64,000 nucleotides of DNA from Theropithecus gelada (lineage: Eukaryota; Chordata; Mammalia; Primates; Cercopithecidae). The stretch is taken from positions 8,680,331-8,744,330 of the forward strand of contig NC_037673.1 of the NCBI RefSeq assembly GCF_003255815.1, in the 5' to 3' direction. Each line of letters opens with the position of its first letter. Position 1 is the first letter of the stretch. This document shows, one piece after another, positions 42,533-54,185 of the stretch. The notes under the pieces were generated by a model. That model ran no database searches, was not told the origin of the DNA, and was given only the letters and a program-made list of their open reading frames with translations. A program made the position numbers and the translations under genes.

Positions 42533-44937
42533 ATTTTTACGACCTATTCGTGTATTGATGAACACTCAGGTTGATTCCACATCTCGGCTATTGTAAAGAG
42601 TGGCGCTAAGAACATGAAAGTGCAGATATCTCTTCTACAAACTGATCTAATTTCCATGAGATACATACCCAGTACTGAGACTGCTGGATCATATGGTAGT
42701 TCTATTTTAAATTGTTTGATGAACCCCCATACTCTTTTCTACAATGGCTGTACTAGTTTATATCCCCATGAACGGTGAATAAAGGCTCCCTTTTCTGACC
42801 ATCTTTGCCAAACCATGTTGTCTTTTGCCCTTTTGATACTATTCTAACCAAAGTGAGTTGCTTTCTCATTGTGGTTTTGATTTGCATTTCCATGATAAAT
42901 AGTGATGTTGAGCATTTCTTATAGACTTATTGGCCATTTGTATGTCTATGTTTTAAAAAATGTCTATTTAGGTCTTTCACTCATTTTTTAATCTAGTTAT
43001 TTAGTTTTTTGCTGTTGAGTTGTTTGACTTCCTTATATATTTTGTATATTAACTCTGTGTCAAGTTTACATTCTATAATTTGTCTTTCTACTATGTTGAT
43101 TGGGTCCTTTGCTATACAGAGACTTTTTAGTTTGATGTAATCCCATTTGTCTATTTTTGCTTTTGCTGCCGTTGCTTTTGGGGTTTTATCCAAAAAATCC
43201 TTACCCAGTACAATGTCATGAATTATTCCTCCTACATTTTCTTCTAGTAGTTTCATATTTTTGGATCTTATATTTAAGCATTTAATTAATTTTTACTTCA
43301 CTTTTGTAGATGGTAAAAGATAAATGTTTCATTTTATTTTTCTACAAGTGAATATCAAGTTTTTACATCATTAATCATTGAAGAGACTATCCTTTCTCCA
43401 GTGTATTTTCTTGATACCTTTGTTGAAAATCTGTTGGTTGTAAACATATGCATTTATTTCTGGGGTTTCTATTCTGTCATCTCTCTATATCTGTTTGTAT
43501 GCCAGTACCACACTGTTTGGGTTGCTATAGATTTGTAGAATACTTTGAAGTCAGGTAGTGTGTTGCTCTCAGATTTGGGTTTTGTTTTGTTATATTTTAC
43601 TTTATTTTATTTTTCAAGATTGATTTGACTAAGGTGTCTTATGTGGTTACATACAAATTTTAGGGTTAATTTTTTCCATTTCGGTCAAGAATGTCATCGG
43701 TATTTTGATAGGAATTTCATTGAATCTGTATATTATCCTTGGGTATTATGGTTATTTTAACAATATTAAATATTTTGTTCTATTACATGGAATATATTTT
43801 CATTTATTTGTGTCTTCTTCAATTCTTTCACCAATGCTTAGCAATTTTCATTGTAGAGATCTTTCCCCTACTTGATTAAGTTTATTACTAGGTATTTCAA
43901 TTTTTATTTGGTTACTATAAATGGAATTGTTTTCTTGGTTTCTTTTTAAGATAGTTTGGTATAAGCAGATAGAAACACTACTTGTTTTTGTATGTTGATT
44001 TTGTATTCTGCAATTCTGCAACTTTACTGAATTTATTTATTTCTTCTAACAGTCATTTGGTGAAGTCTAAAATTTTCTATAGATAAGATCATGATGTCTG
44101 CAAATAAAAACAATTTGACTTTCTTCTATCCAATCATATGCCTTTTATTTTATTCTTCTCCTGACTATTTGCTCTGGTTAGGTCTTCTAGTACTATGTTG
44201 AATCAAAGTGGTAAAATTAGTACTGTAGTCTTGTTCCAGGTCTTAGAGCAAAATTTTTTTCAACTTTTCCCTCCTTAGTATGTTAGCTGTGGTTTTATCA
44301 TATATGGCCTTTATTGTGTTGAGGTACATTCTTTCTATATCCAGTTTGTTAAAAATTTTTATCATGAAGAGATACTAAGTTTTGTCAGATAAATTTTCTG
44401 CATCTATTTAAATGATTATATGAGTTTGTCTTTCATTCTGTTAATGTGATGTATCATGCTTATTCATTTGCATATATTGAACTATCCTTGAATCCCTTCA
44501 GTGAATCTCACTTAATAATAGTGAATGATATTTTTAATGTACTACTGAATTTGATTTGCTAGAATTTTGTTGAGGATTTTTGAATGTATATTCATCAGGG
44601 ATATTGGCCTGCAGTTTCCTTTTATCCTAGTGCCCTTGTCTGGTTTTGGTATCACAGTATTGCGGGCCTCATAGAATGTTACTTGATATACATATAGTTC
44701 CTCTTGCTCTCTTTGGTTTTCCATTTGAAATGACTATTTTTTCTGTCCCTTCATTTTCGGTCTCTGTGTGTCCTTACAAGTGGAGTGCTCTCTTGTAGGC
44801 AGCATATAGTTTTGTCTTATATATTTTCCATTTAGCACTCTGTGTCATTTAATTGGAAAGTTTAATCCACTTATATTCAGTGTAATTATTGATAAGTAAA
44901 AACTTACAACTGCCATTTTGTTGCTAGTTTGTTTGCT

Positions 44938-44956
44938 TGTGTGTGTGTGTGTGTGT
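44938..44956. repeat. Short (TG)n
   Basis: A run of TG dinucleotides within the old antisense L1. Confidence 0.85.
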
Positions 44957-46960
44957 AGATCTTGTTATCTCACTGTCTTTCTTTGTAGTTAAGTGATTTT
45001 CTCTGGAAATATGTTTTGATTCTTTTTTAAAAATGTTTATTGTTTATAAGTTTTTATTTTGTGGTTACATGAGACTCATTTTTAAAATCTCATATTTTAA
45101 ACAGTTTTTAAAATAAATAACAACATATTTTGTTCACACAAAAAAATCTACACTTTATCTGCATTCCCCCCACATTTTTAATTTTTGATGTAACAATTTA
45201 TGTATTTTTATATTGCCTATCCTTCAACAAACTATTATAGTTATTATTTTACTAGTTTTATTTTTTAACCTTAACATTGATGGTGTGTCATGTATATACC
45301 ATGATTACAGTAGTATAATATTCTGAATTTGATTGTACACTTGGATTTACCAGTGAGTTTCATACCTTCAGATGTTTTTGTATTACTCATTAGTATTCTT
45401 TTTATTCAGTTTGAAGTATTCTCTTTAGCATTTCTTAGAAGACATATCTGTTGGTGATAAATTCCATTGGGTTTTCATTGTCTGGGAAAGTGTTTACCCT
45501 TTATTTCTGAAGGATAGCTTGTTGATTGGCAGGGTTTGTTTGTTTGTTTGTTTTTCCTTCATCACTTTGAATCTGTCATCTCACTCCCTTCTGCCATGTA
45601 ATGTTTCTGCTTGAAGTCTTCTGCTTCCAGGCATATTGGAACTCCCTTATATGTTATTTGCTTCTTTCCTTATGTGGCTTTCAGGATCGACTTTTTTTTT
45701 TCTTTGACCTTTGATAGTTTGACTATACTATGTCTTGGGGTAGTATTATTTGAATTGTATCTGATTGGTGATCTTCAGCCTTCTAGTAGCTGGATATTTA
45801 TATCTTTATCCAGGTTTGGAAAGCTTTCTGCTCCTATTTATTTAAATAAGCTTCCTACCTTTTTATCTTACTCTAATCCCTCTTGAATGACAATGGGCCA
45901 AACATTAATTGTTTTCATAGTGTCATATAGATCCTGTATGACTTCCTCATTTTAATTGTTTTTTCATTTCTCTGATTATATATTTTCAAATATCCTGTCT
46001 TTCAGTTCATGCATTTATTTTTCTGCTTGATCAATTCTGCCACTGATTCTATTTTTAAATTTTGTTCATTGTAGTATTTACCTCCAGGATTTCTGTTTGA
46101 TATTTTAAATTATTATTTTAACCTTTCTGATAAGTATCTCTGATATGTTTCTGAATTATTTCTCTGTGTTTTCTTTAAGTTTGCCGAAGAGCTTTCTTAA
46201 AACAGAAATTTTGAATTGTCTGATATGTCATACATCTCCATCTCATTAGGGTTAGCAATGAGCACCTTATTTTGTTCATTTTTTGAGGTCATGCTTGCCT
46301 AATTAATTTTGTACCTTATACTCATGTGTCAATGTTTGTGTGTTTAATAAGTAGGTATTTATTGAAGCCTTTGTAATCTGACTTTGTATGTGTCCATCCT
46401 TCTACAGTAAGTCTGTTCAGAAGTTCTGAGCAGACTGACTGTTGTGGTCCTTAGATCCATGAACTCTGCAGCCATTTCAGCACTTCAGAGTTCCCCAAGC
46501 CCAGGTTATGAGTCTTGCAAGAGCTCGGAAGCTGGTTTCATTCCTAACCTATAATTTTCTGGGGAAGACTCAAGGAAGATGCCTAAGCTATGTGGGAAAG
46601 CTGACTAGGGGCTTGAACCCAGGAGACCTGTGGGCTTTGCTTCCTGCAGCATGGTGATGCTGACGAGTCTTCTATGTTGTGGCATGTTTACTGGCAGAAA
46701 AGGAGAACAACCACAGAGTTCCACATGCTGATTACTGTAAGCTCCACCCCTACTCTTTATCTCTAGCTGACCTCAGATAGTTTAGCCCTGCCAATGCTTG
46801 GAATGATTTTTGTGAGATAAAATAAAAGCAAACCTCCTGCTTAGAGTCTCAGAATGGTGGGGAAACTGGATGCCCCACCTCCAACTCACCTTTTCCACTC
46901 TAGGAACTATTCTACCCCACTTCTGGTGCTTAGAGGAAGGGCACTGCGATCAAAGAGAGC

Positions 46961-48694
46961 CATCTCCATTACCATGTGATTGGTTTTTTTTTTAGCTCTG
47001 AGGTTCAAGAGAGTATCACGACCTTGCTCCTGAGTTAAGAATATTCAGATGGGTCATCATACTTCTGGATAGTTGCTAGTTTGGATTCTGTGGATAGGAA
47101 TGAAGCTGGAGAACTTCAACCTTTTTTTTTTCATGTGACTTACTGTAATTCTTTATAGACTCTGTGACCTTGAAGAATGGAAAACCATAACATAGAATCT
47201 ATCTCTTCAAGAAAATAACATTTATTTTCTAGTAAAGTACTTTGATTCTTTGGAAAAACATATATTGTGAACATTCAAGGTCTTCATCATATGAACAGCA
47301 GCCATTTTTAACATCATTTATCCCTGGTGATACAGCAGAAGAGACTTATTAAATAAACAATAGTCTCGAAAATTACTACCATTCACTTTTTGAAAGATCA
47401 AAGTGGTTACATTTCTAACATGGAAAGTATGTTGTTATCAAATTATCAAAGCATTTTAACTACTGTTTTCGTAATGGTAAGCTACCTGATTTAGCAAAGA
47501 GACCCCAAATTGCATAATGGCATAAACACCATAAAAGTTTGGTCATTGTGCCCACATACCCTTTCAGGTCAATGAGGGTTAAATGAATTACTGATGCAGC
47601 AACAATACAAATTTATCTCAAAATAATTAGGTTGAAATTTTTGGGGTCTCCCCTTGGCAGTGTCAATGCCTTAGTTAACATGTGTCTCCGAGACTCTCTA
47701 GATGCCTCCAACCAACACATGAGCAGAGGCTGAAAAGGCCCATTCCAGAAGTGATGTACATAATTTTCCAATGCTCGCATTGTATTGGCCAGAATTAGTT
47801 ATCTGGCCCCACATAAAGATGCTAGGATAAGAAAATAAATTTCCTGGGTAGCCATTTTCCAGAAACAATTCTAATTCACAAATAGGGGAACAGCAATCTT
47901 TGATGGATAGTAAACTTTCTTTGACAAATAAGTGTTAACAGAATTTGTATTTGTTTTACTTATTTTACCAAATACTTTGGGACATTGAAACATGTCCTGA
48001 ATTTTTTCCCCTAAATATTTTTCTATTTTTTCAAGTGTCTAATCTTTTTCTTTAATCAATAGCATTAAGTATAGGCAAGATAATAAGCTGGTATCCAACA
48101 GAGTGTTTAAATATTGCTTCTTAACATATTTATCTATTCTCAATTTTAGCCCTAGGTATTTATTATATAATTTCCCTTTGTCATGGCTCCTAATTCCTGT
48201 GTGATATATGATATATGTGATGTATTTTGGCTTACTTCCTCATTTCTAACTTTGAATTACTATTTTCCTGTTAGCAACATGTAATTTACCATTTACCTAT
48301 TATATGAGATATTTTTCAAGGATTATAGTTTTTTTTTCAGAATTTATATGGTTTTTTTTCTAAATTTTCCTTTTCTTTGTGCATTCTGTCATATTCTTGC
48401 CTTATAGGTTTCACTCTTTTTTTTCCTCTTTTTAAACATCTCAAAAATATTTATTTTCAAAATTTTTCACAAGCTTTGAAACAGTTCCAAAATAGATAAA
48501 ACTCAAATGTTAATCAATTGGTGGCAGTTTCTGGATGTCCCTCAAGAAGGTTAAGGAGGGATGTTCTCTTGTGTGCTTATATTTGTTTCTTACCTTACTT
48601 GGGAGCTGTTTAAGGAAGGCACACTTGGCCCCTAGTGGTGAAGACCTTATAGTGAGAGAGTTTTACATTTGTCTCTGCCTGGTCCACAATACTT
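46961..48694. other. 1.7 kb unassigned sequence
   Basis: AT-rich; no gene or repeat family recognised. Confidence 0.45.
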
Positions 48695-49649
48695 TATCAC
48701 TAGACTATTTTTTTTCTATCAGCATTACTGAAATGTCTAAGTTACACAAAATACATTTTAAAGGTAAAATTGCATAAATTTGACAAAGGTATACAGTCAT
48801 GTGACCACAACAGTTATTTCCTTTACTCAAATTTCTGTCTAATTTCCTTGTAGAGGATTTGTTCATACTTCCATCCCCAGACCCAGATAATGCCAAATCT
48901 TCCTATTACTAAAACTGTGCCTTTTCCAGAATTTCATATAAATGCAGTCACAAACCATGTGTTTTTGGGGAGTATGTTGGACTTATTTTACTATGTAATG
49001 CTCTTGAGATTCATTTCTGTTGTATGTATCAGTAGTTTCTTCCTTTTTTATTACTAGGCTTTATTCCATCAGATGAGTATACCACAATTTGTTTATTCAT
49101 TCACTAATTGATAGACTTTTGGGCTATTTTCACTCTTTTGCTACTATGAATCTGTATGCTACACAAATTTTGCATACAAATCTTTGTTTGGACAGATGTT
49201 CTCATTTCTCTTTGAGTACATATCTAGGAGGGATTGCTAGGTTACATTTTAAAAAGTTTGTCTTTATAAGAAGTTGCTGACAGTTTTTCAATATGGCTAT
49301 TTCATTTTGTGTTATCACTAGCTTTGTATAAGAGTTATCTTTGCTCTAAATTCTCTTCATTGCATAGTGCTCTCGGTGTTTTTAATTTTGGCCATTATAG
49401 TGTGTATGTAGTGATACCTCAGTAAGGTTTAAATTTACACTTCACTAATAATAATGTCAGTCATTTATATGTACTTATTTACATCTGGAATTCTTCCTTG
49501 ATGAAGTGCATGTTCAAATATTGTGTCATATTCTGTGCTGTATTATTTAATTTTAAGTGTGTTTTACATACTTAAAGTTATTTATTAAGTTTATTTTTCA
49601 AATATTTTCTTCCAGAATTTTGGTGACTTTTTCGTTTTATTAACAGTAT
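48695..49649 (-). mobile_element. L1ME/L1M4-type, antisense, part 1 (3' UTR)
   Basis: 'tccagaatttcatataaatg', 'tgagattcatttctgttgta', 'gagtataccacaatttgttt' and 'ggagggattgctaggttaca' follow the reversed L1ME 3' UTR. It is interrupted by the MaLR provirus. Confidence 0.75.
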
Positions 49650-49654
49650 CTTTT

Positions 49655-50016
49655 TTATATGGTTTGGCTGAGTCTCCACCCAAATCTCATCTTGACTTGT
49701 AGCTCCCATAATCCACATATGTCATGGGATAGACCCAGTGGGAGGTAGTTGGATCATAGGGTTGGGTTTTCCCATGCTGTTCTCATGACAGTGAATAAGT
49801 CTCACGAGATTCGATGGTTTTATAAAGGGCAGTTCCCCTGCACATGCTTTCTTGCTTGCTGCTGTGTAAGACATGATTTTGCTCCTCCTTTGCCTTTCAC
49901 CATGATTGTGAGGTTTCCCAAGCCATGTGGAAATGTGAGTCCATTAAGCCTCTTTTTCTTTTAAATTACCCAGTCTTGGATTTTCCGTCATAACAATATG
50001 AAAATTGATAAATACA
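49655..50016 (+). repeat. MaLR 5' LTR
   Basis: Starts 'ttatatggtttggctgag' (family start tgatatgg with one change) and ends 'aaataca'. Contains 'ccattaagcctctttttc' as a polyadenylation-region equivalent. Confidence 0.9.
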
Positions 50017-50585
50017 GTAAATTGGTACCAGTAGAGTGGATTACTGCTATTAAGATACCCAAAAATGTGAAAGTGACTTTGGAACTGGTAACAGGCAGAG
50101 GTTGGAACAGTTTGGTGGGCTCGGAAGAAAACAGGAAAATGTGGGAAAGTCTGGAGCTTCCTACAGACTTGTTAAATGGGTTTGAGCAAAAAGTCCAGGC
50201 TGAAGTGGTCTCAGATGGAAATGAAGAACTTACTGGGAACTGGAGCAAAGGTGATTCTTGCTATGCTTTAGCAAAGATACTGTCAGAATTTGGCCTCTGT
50301 GCTAGAGATTTGTGGAAGTTTGAACCTGAGAGAGATGATTTAGGGTATCTAATGGAAGAAATTTCTAAGCAGCAAAATGTTCAAGATGTCACTTAGGTGC
50401 TCTTAAAAACACTCAGTTTAATTCATTTACAAAGATATGGTTTGGAATTGGAACATATGTTTAAAAAAGAAGCAGAGCATAAAAGTTTGGAAAATTTGCA
50501 GTCTGATGATGTGATAGAAAAGAAAAACCCATTTTCTGAGGAGAAATTCAAGCCAGCTACACAAATTTGGGCTGTGGACTTTTGA
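49998..50585 (+). pseudogene. MaLR internal frame, gag-like remnant with one stop
   Basis: An ATG in the last bases of the 5' LTR opens 132 codons, closed by TAG at 50394-50396; the same frame then continues for 62 codons to 50585. So 195 codon positions hold one stop. Segments such as FGLCARDLWKFEPERDD and LMEEISKQQNVQDVT look like the MaLR internal (gag-derived) reading frame. No protease, polymerase or envelope part is seen. It is probably non-functional. Confidence 0.55.
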
Positions 50586-50685
50586 GTTAATGCTGAAATG
50601 AGTTAAGACTTTGGGGGATTGTTGGGAAGGGCATGATTGGTTTTGAAATGTGAGGACATGAGATTTGGGAGGAGCCAGGGTGAAA

Positions 50686-51047
50686 TGATATGGTTTGGCT
50701 GTGTCCCCCACCCAAATCTCATCTTGATTTGTCGCTCTCATAATTTCCATATGTCATGGGAGGGACCCAGTGGGAGATCATCAAATCTTGGGGGTGGGTT
50801 TTCCTATGCTGTTCTCCTGATAATGAAGAAGGTTCATGAAGTCTTATGGTTTTATAAAGGGCAGTTCCTCCACACACTCTCTTGCCTACTGCCATGTAAG
50901 ACATGCCTTTGCTCCTCTTTTGCCTTCCACCATGATTGTGAGGTCTCCCCAGCCAGCTGGAACTGTGAACCAATTAAACCTCTTTTTCTTTATAAATCAC
51001 CCAGTCTCTCGTATTTCCTTATAGCAGTATGAAAATAGGCTAATACA
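50686..51047 (+). repeat. MaLR 3' LTR
   Basis: Starts 'tgatatggtttggctgtg', ends 'ggctaataca'. A G-rich polypurine-like stretch (tttgggaggagccaggg) precedes it. Confidence 0.9.
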
Positions 51048-51052
51048 CTTTA

Positions 51053-51406
51053 TATGATAAAAAATTAATTTGTTGTATTGTAATTTTTCATATTTTTATT
51101 TCATAGGTTGTGCATTTTGTGTGTTTAGAAATCTTTGCTTAACCCAAGGTCACAAAAAATTTTATCCTGGAAGTTTTATAATTTTGGTTTTTGCCTTTAT
51201 GTATGATTCAGGTTAACTTATTTATAAAGTATAATGTAATTATTGTGACCTTTTCACACGGATACATATAATTGTTCCAAAATCACATTTGAAAAGATTA
51301 TCCTTTCCCCAGTGAATTATCTTGGCAATTTTATGTCATGTATGACCTTAAACCTTAAAACCTTAAATATATGAATCTGTTTCTGGAACTATAATAATAT
51401 ACTCTC
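51053..51406 (-). mobile_element. L1ME/L1M4-type, antisense, part 2 (ORF2 C-terminal region)
   Basis: 'cttaacccaaggtcacaaaa' and 'aaaagattatcctttcccca' match reversed ORF2 of old L1s and continue part 1 across the provirus. Confidence 0.7.
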
Positions 51407-51761
51407 TTTTTTTTTTTTTTTTTTTTTCCAATTTGAGATGAGCTCTCTCCCTGACACCCAGGCTGGAGTGCATTGGGGCAGTCTTGGCTCACTGCAACTT
51501 CCATCTCTGGAGCTTAAGTGATCCTCCCACCTCAGCCTCCCAAGTAGCTGGGGCTACATGTGTGCACCACTACACCTGGCTCTGTGTGTGTGGTTTTATT
51601 TCGGGGGGCGGGGGTTGTTTCTTAGGGGTTTTTTTTGGGGTCAAGGAGAGATGGGGTTTCTCCATGTTGTCCAGCCTGGTCTCTAACTCCTGAGCTCAAG
51701 TGATCTGCTTGCCTCGGCCTCCCAAAATGCTGTGATAACAGATGTGAGCCACCATGCCTGG
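51407..51761 (-). mobile_element. Alu (J-like) with internal G/T-rich insertion
   Basis: Reversed Alu with a T-tail and an extra G/T-rich stretch near 51590-51640. The 11-bp target duplication aataatatact is exact at 51393-51403 and 51767-51777. Confidence 0.9.
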
Positions 51762-51777
51762 ACTAAAATAATATACT

Positions 51778-52495
51778 TCTATATTTAACCTTTCTTCCAT
51801 AATGTTATTATATTATTGTTTATTATGCTGCACATTAAGTCTACACATGTAATGAATACATAGTATATTATTTTTATTTTTACATGAAACAATCATTTTT
51901 CTTTTAGGGAGATAGTAAGAAAAATGTCTTTGATATTTACCCACACATTTACTATTTCTAGGACTCAACACACTTTTTGTTTAGAACCATATTTTTTTAA
52001 TCTGTTGACATTTTTTTCTTTTTCTGCAAAACTTTCTTTAACAGAAAGTTAAAGACTTTCTGTAGAGAAAGTCTATGGCAATGAATTTCTTATCCTTAGT
52101 TTACACAAAAAGTTGTTATTTTGTCTTTATTTTTAAAATATAGTTTCACTAAGTACAGAATTTTATGTTGACAGGATTTTTCCCTCATACTTCAGCTATG
52201 TCATCTCACTTCCCTTGTTTGCATAATGTCTGTTGATATCAGATATCTTATCAGAATGTCATGTTAGCTTTGTTCTTCTATCTGTCATTTTCCTCTGGGT
52301 GCTTTTAAGATCTTTTTTTTTTTAAATCACTGGTTTTCAGAAATTTGATTATGATTTGCCTTGTCTTTTTCCTCATATTTCCTCTTCAAGAAGTTTGTTG
52401 ATCTTCCTGGATATGTGAGTTTATGTTTCTCCTCAAATGTGTGTGTAATTTTGGGCAAATATTTCTTCAAATATTTTTCTTCTCCTTTTTTCTTG
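51778..52495 (-). mobile_element. L1ME/L1M4-type, antisense, part 3 (ORF1 region)
   Basis: 'gatatttacccacacattta', 'gaaatttgattatgatttgc' and 'aaatatttcttcaaatattt' follow the reversed ORF1 of L1M4/L1ME. It contains two small perfect hairpins at 52030-52074. Confidence 0.65.
52030..52074. repeat. Two adjacent perfect hairpins
   Basis: aactttct-ttaac-agaaagtt (52030-52050) and agactttct-gtag-agaaagtct (52053-52074). Both stems share the word actttct. Confidence 0.9.
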
Positions 52496-52498
52496 TTT

Positions 52499-52501
<3 letters not shown>

Positions 52502-52538
<37 letters not shown>
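52502..52538. repeat. (TC)n microsatellite
   Basis: Replaces the T-tail of the reversed Alu that follows. Confidence 0.95.
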
Positions 52539-52540
<2 letters not shown>

Positions 52541-52765
52541 TGAGACAGGGTCTTACTCTGTCACCCAGGCTGGAGTGCACAATCTTGGCTCACTGCAACC
52601 ACCACCTTCCAGGTTCAAGCAATTTTCCTGCCTCAGACTTCCAAGTAGCTGGGATTACCGGCACCCGCCACCATGCCTGGCTAATTTTTGTACTTTTAGC
52701 AGAGATGGGGTTTCACCACATTGGCCAGGCTGGTCTTAAACTCTTAACCTCAGGTTATCCACTAA
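52539..52765 (-). mobile_element. Alu, 5'-truncated
   Basis: Reversed Alu from 'gagacagggtcttactctgt' to 'taacctcaggttatcc'; the last ~55 bases (Alu 5' end) are missing. Confidence 0.92.
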
Positions 52766-53964
52766 TCCTATGTAATGTGGCAGATATAACAATCATCTTC
52801 CCTAGGAGAATAAAATTGACAATGTGCTCTCTAATGAATCCATTTGTAAGTTACATGTTTTAACCTGCTTTTTGCTTTAGGCTGTCCCAACATTGTAATT
52901 AGCCATACCCAGGTCTGGCAGTATGGATGTAGGATTGAGACATTCCCTGAAATTTCTCTCTAAATCTTTTTCTCTCCATTTTTTCCCCAAGCATCTAATC
53001 CTTTCTTTCCATTTTGCCACATTAACCTTGGCAAGGCAGGTGAGCCATCATCCCTCAGGGTACTAGAAACAAATTCAAAAGGCATTTTCACTGAGCTTGG
53101 GTAAAATCTCATTGTCTCACAAAGAATGACTTTCACAAGCACAAAATACTTATTACGCAGTTAAACCATAGGGTTTATTGTTACCTGGGTCCCATTTTAA
53201 TGTTATTATACTGTTGAAACTTATTTCTCTGAAAAGCTTCCAGAAAATAACCTGACTAAACTGTAAAGTTAACAGCAATGGATTTTACGATAAACAAGAG
53301 AGTTAGCTATTTTCTAAGCACTGAGCACTCACTCTGATATCCTGAGCTCTGGCTTAGAATTTGACATTTGCTGACTTTGTACAACAGAGGGCCCATCCTT
53401 AACCAAAGCTCCAATCCCCTGATCGAGTGACCTTTCATTCTCTCGACATACCTAATCATCTTTCTTTCCATCAGTCTGTACCCTATACTTACAACACCTC
53501 TTCACGCAGTTGTGCTGTAGTTATTGTAGTTATATGCAGTTGTGCAGGTCTAGGAATGGACTATGGCTTCCTGGTGATGGCTTCCAGGGTGCCGATTCTT
53601 CCAGAGGCAGCAATGTGATTTACATATTTAGATTGCTAGGGAAGCCCCTGGCCCATGGTTAACAGCACAGAAAGTCACACGTCTCTCACACCAAAGCCAT
53701 ACCAGCTCCACCTTTAACTTTTAACTGTTCTACGTTATTTGTGGTTCACTTTTTTTTTTTTTTAGTTTTCAAGAGAAAGAAGTGCTACTGAACAAAATCA
53801 CTGTTCAGGAATAAAAGTTGTTTTTGTTTTTTTCTTTTTGTTTTGTTGGAAAGATAGCTAAAGCTTTTCATTGTAGGGCTTCTCCTGATCTTTCTAACTT
53901 CCCTCTTTTCTTCTCTTCTCTTCTCTCCCTATAAGCAAGCTCAATTCCTACCAGACTCGCCTCT
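52766..53964. other. 1.2 kb unassigned sequence
   Basis: No gene or repeat family recognised. Confidence 0.45.
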
Positions 53965-54185
53965 TTACTACCAGCCACTGTAACACGTCACAAGCATTTA
54001 CACATCTTTTCATTGGCTAATACTCTTCCCTTTGCATAAGATGCACAACCCCCGATTTTCAACATCTGCCCTTCAGTAAGTACTTGCTCCATTCCTGCCT
54101 TTTCAGGTAAGTGCCCAATTATTCCTCATTTCCCTCATGATCGGCATAGCCACTTCACAATAAAGCCTTGAGAATAATTTTCCTT
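53965..54185 (+). mobile_element. Possible L2 fragment
   Basis: 'ctaatactcttccctttgca' and 'ccattcctgccttttcagg' resemble the L2 3' part; weak. Confidence 0.35.

Larger units (their letters stand above)
42265..46960 (-). mobile_element. Old L1, antisense, near full length with an internal deletion
   Basis: On the minus strand: 5' UTR (about 46960-46300), ORF1 (about 46300-45000, ETLQ region near 45600), ORF2 start (44890-44735), then directly RT from 44724 (surviving frame NCRPISLMNIHSKILNKILA at 44542-44724) and ORF2 C-terminus (KTPKATAAKAKIDKWD at about 43130-43200), then 3' UTR to 42265. Most of the endonuclease and the region up to RT are missing at about 44725-44735. Frames are decayed. 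Confidence 0.8.
49655..51047 (+). mobile_element. MaLR provirus (THE1/MST-like), small but complete in outline
   Basis: Two LTRs of equal length (362 bp each) flank 669 bp of internal sequence; this class usually has about 1.6 kb, so the inside is shortened. The flanks ctttt (49650-49654) and cttta (51048-51052) are a 5-bp target duplication with one change. The LTRs differ at many positions, so the insertion is old. MaLRs are non-autonomous endogenous retrovirus-like elements; no enzyme genes are present. Confidence 0.9.

Noticed and set aside
50017..50685. Considered as an active retroviral gag gene
   Set aside because: MaLR elements are non-autonomous, the frame has a stop, and the internal region is less than half the usual length.
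52423..52863. 146-codon frame
   Set aside because: Mostly (TC)n plus reversed Alu; typical of Alu antisense frames.
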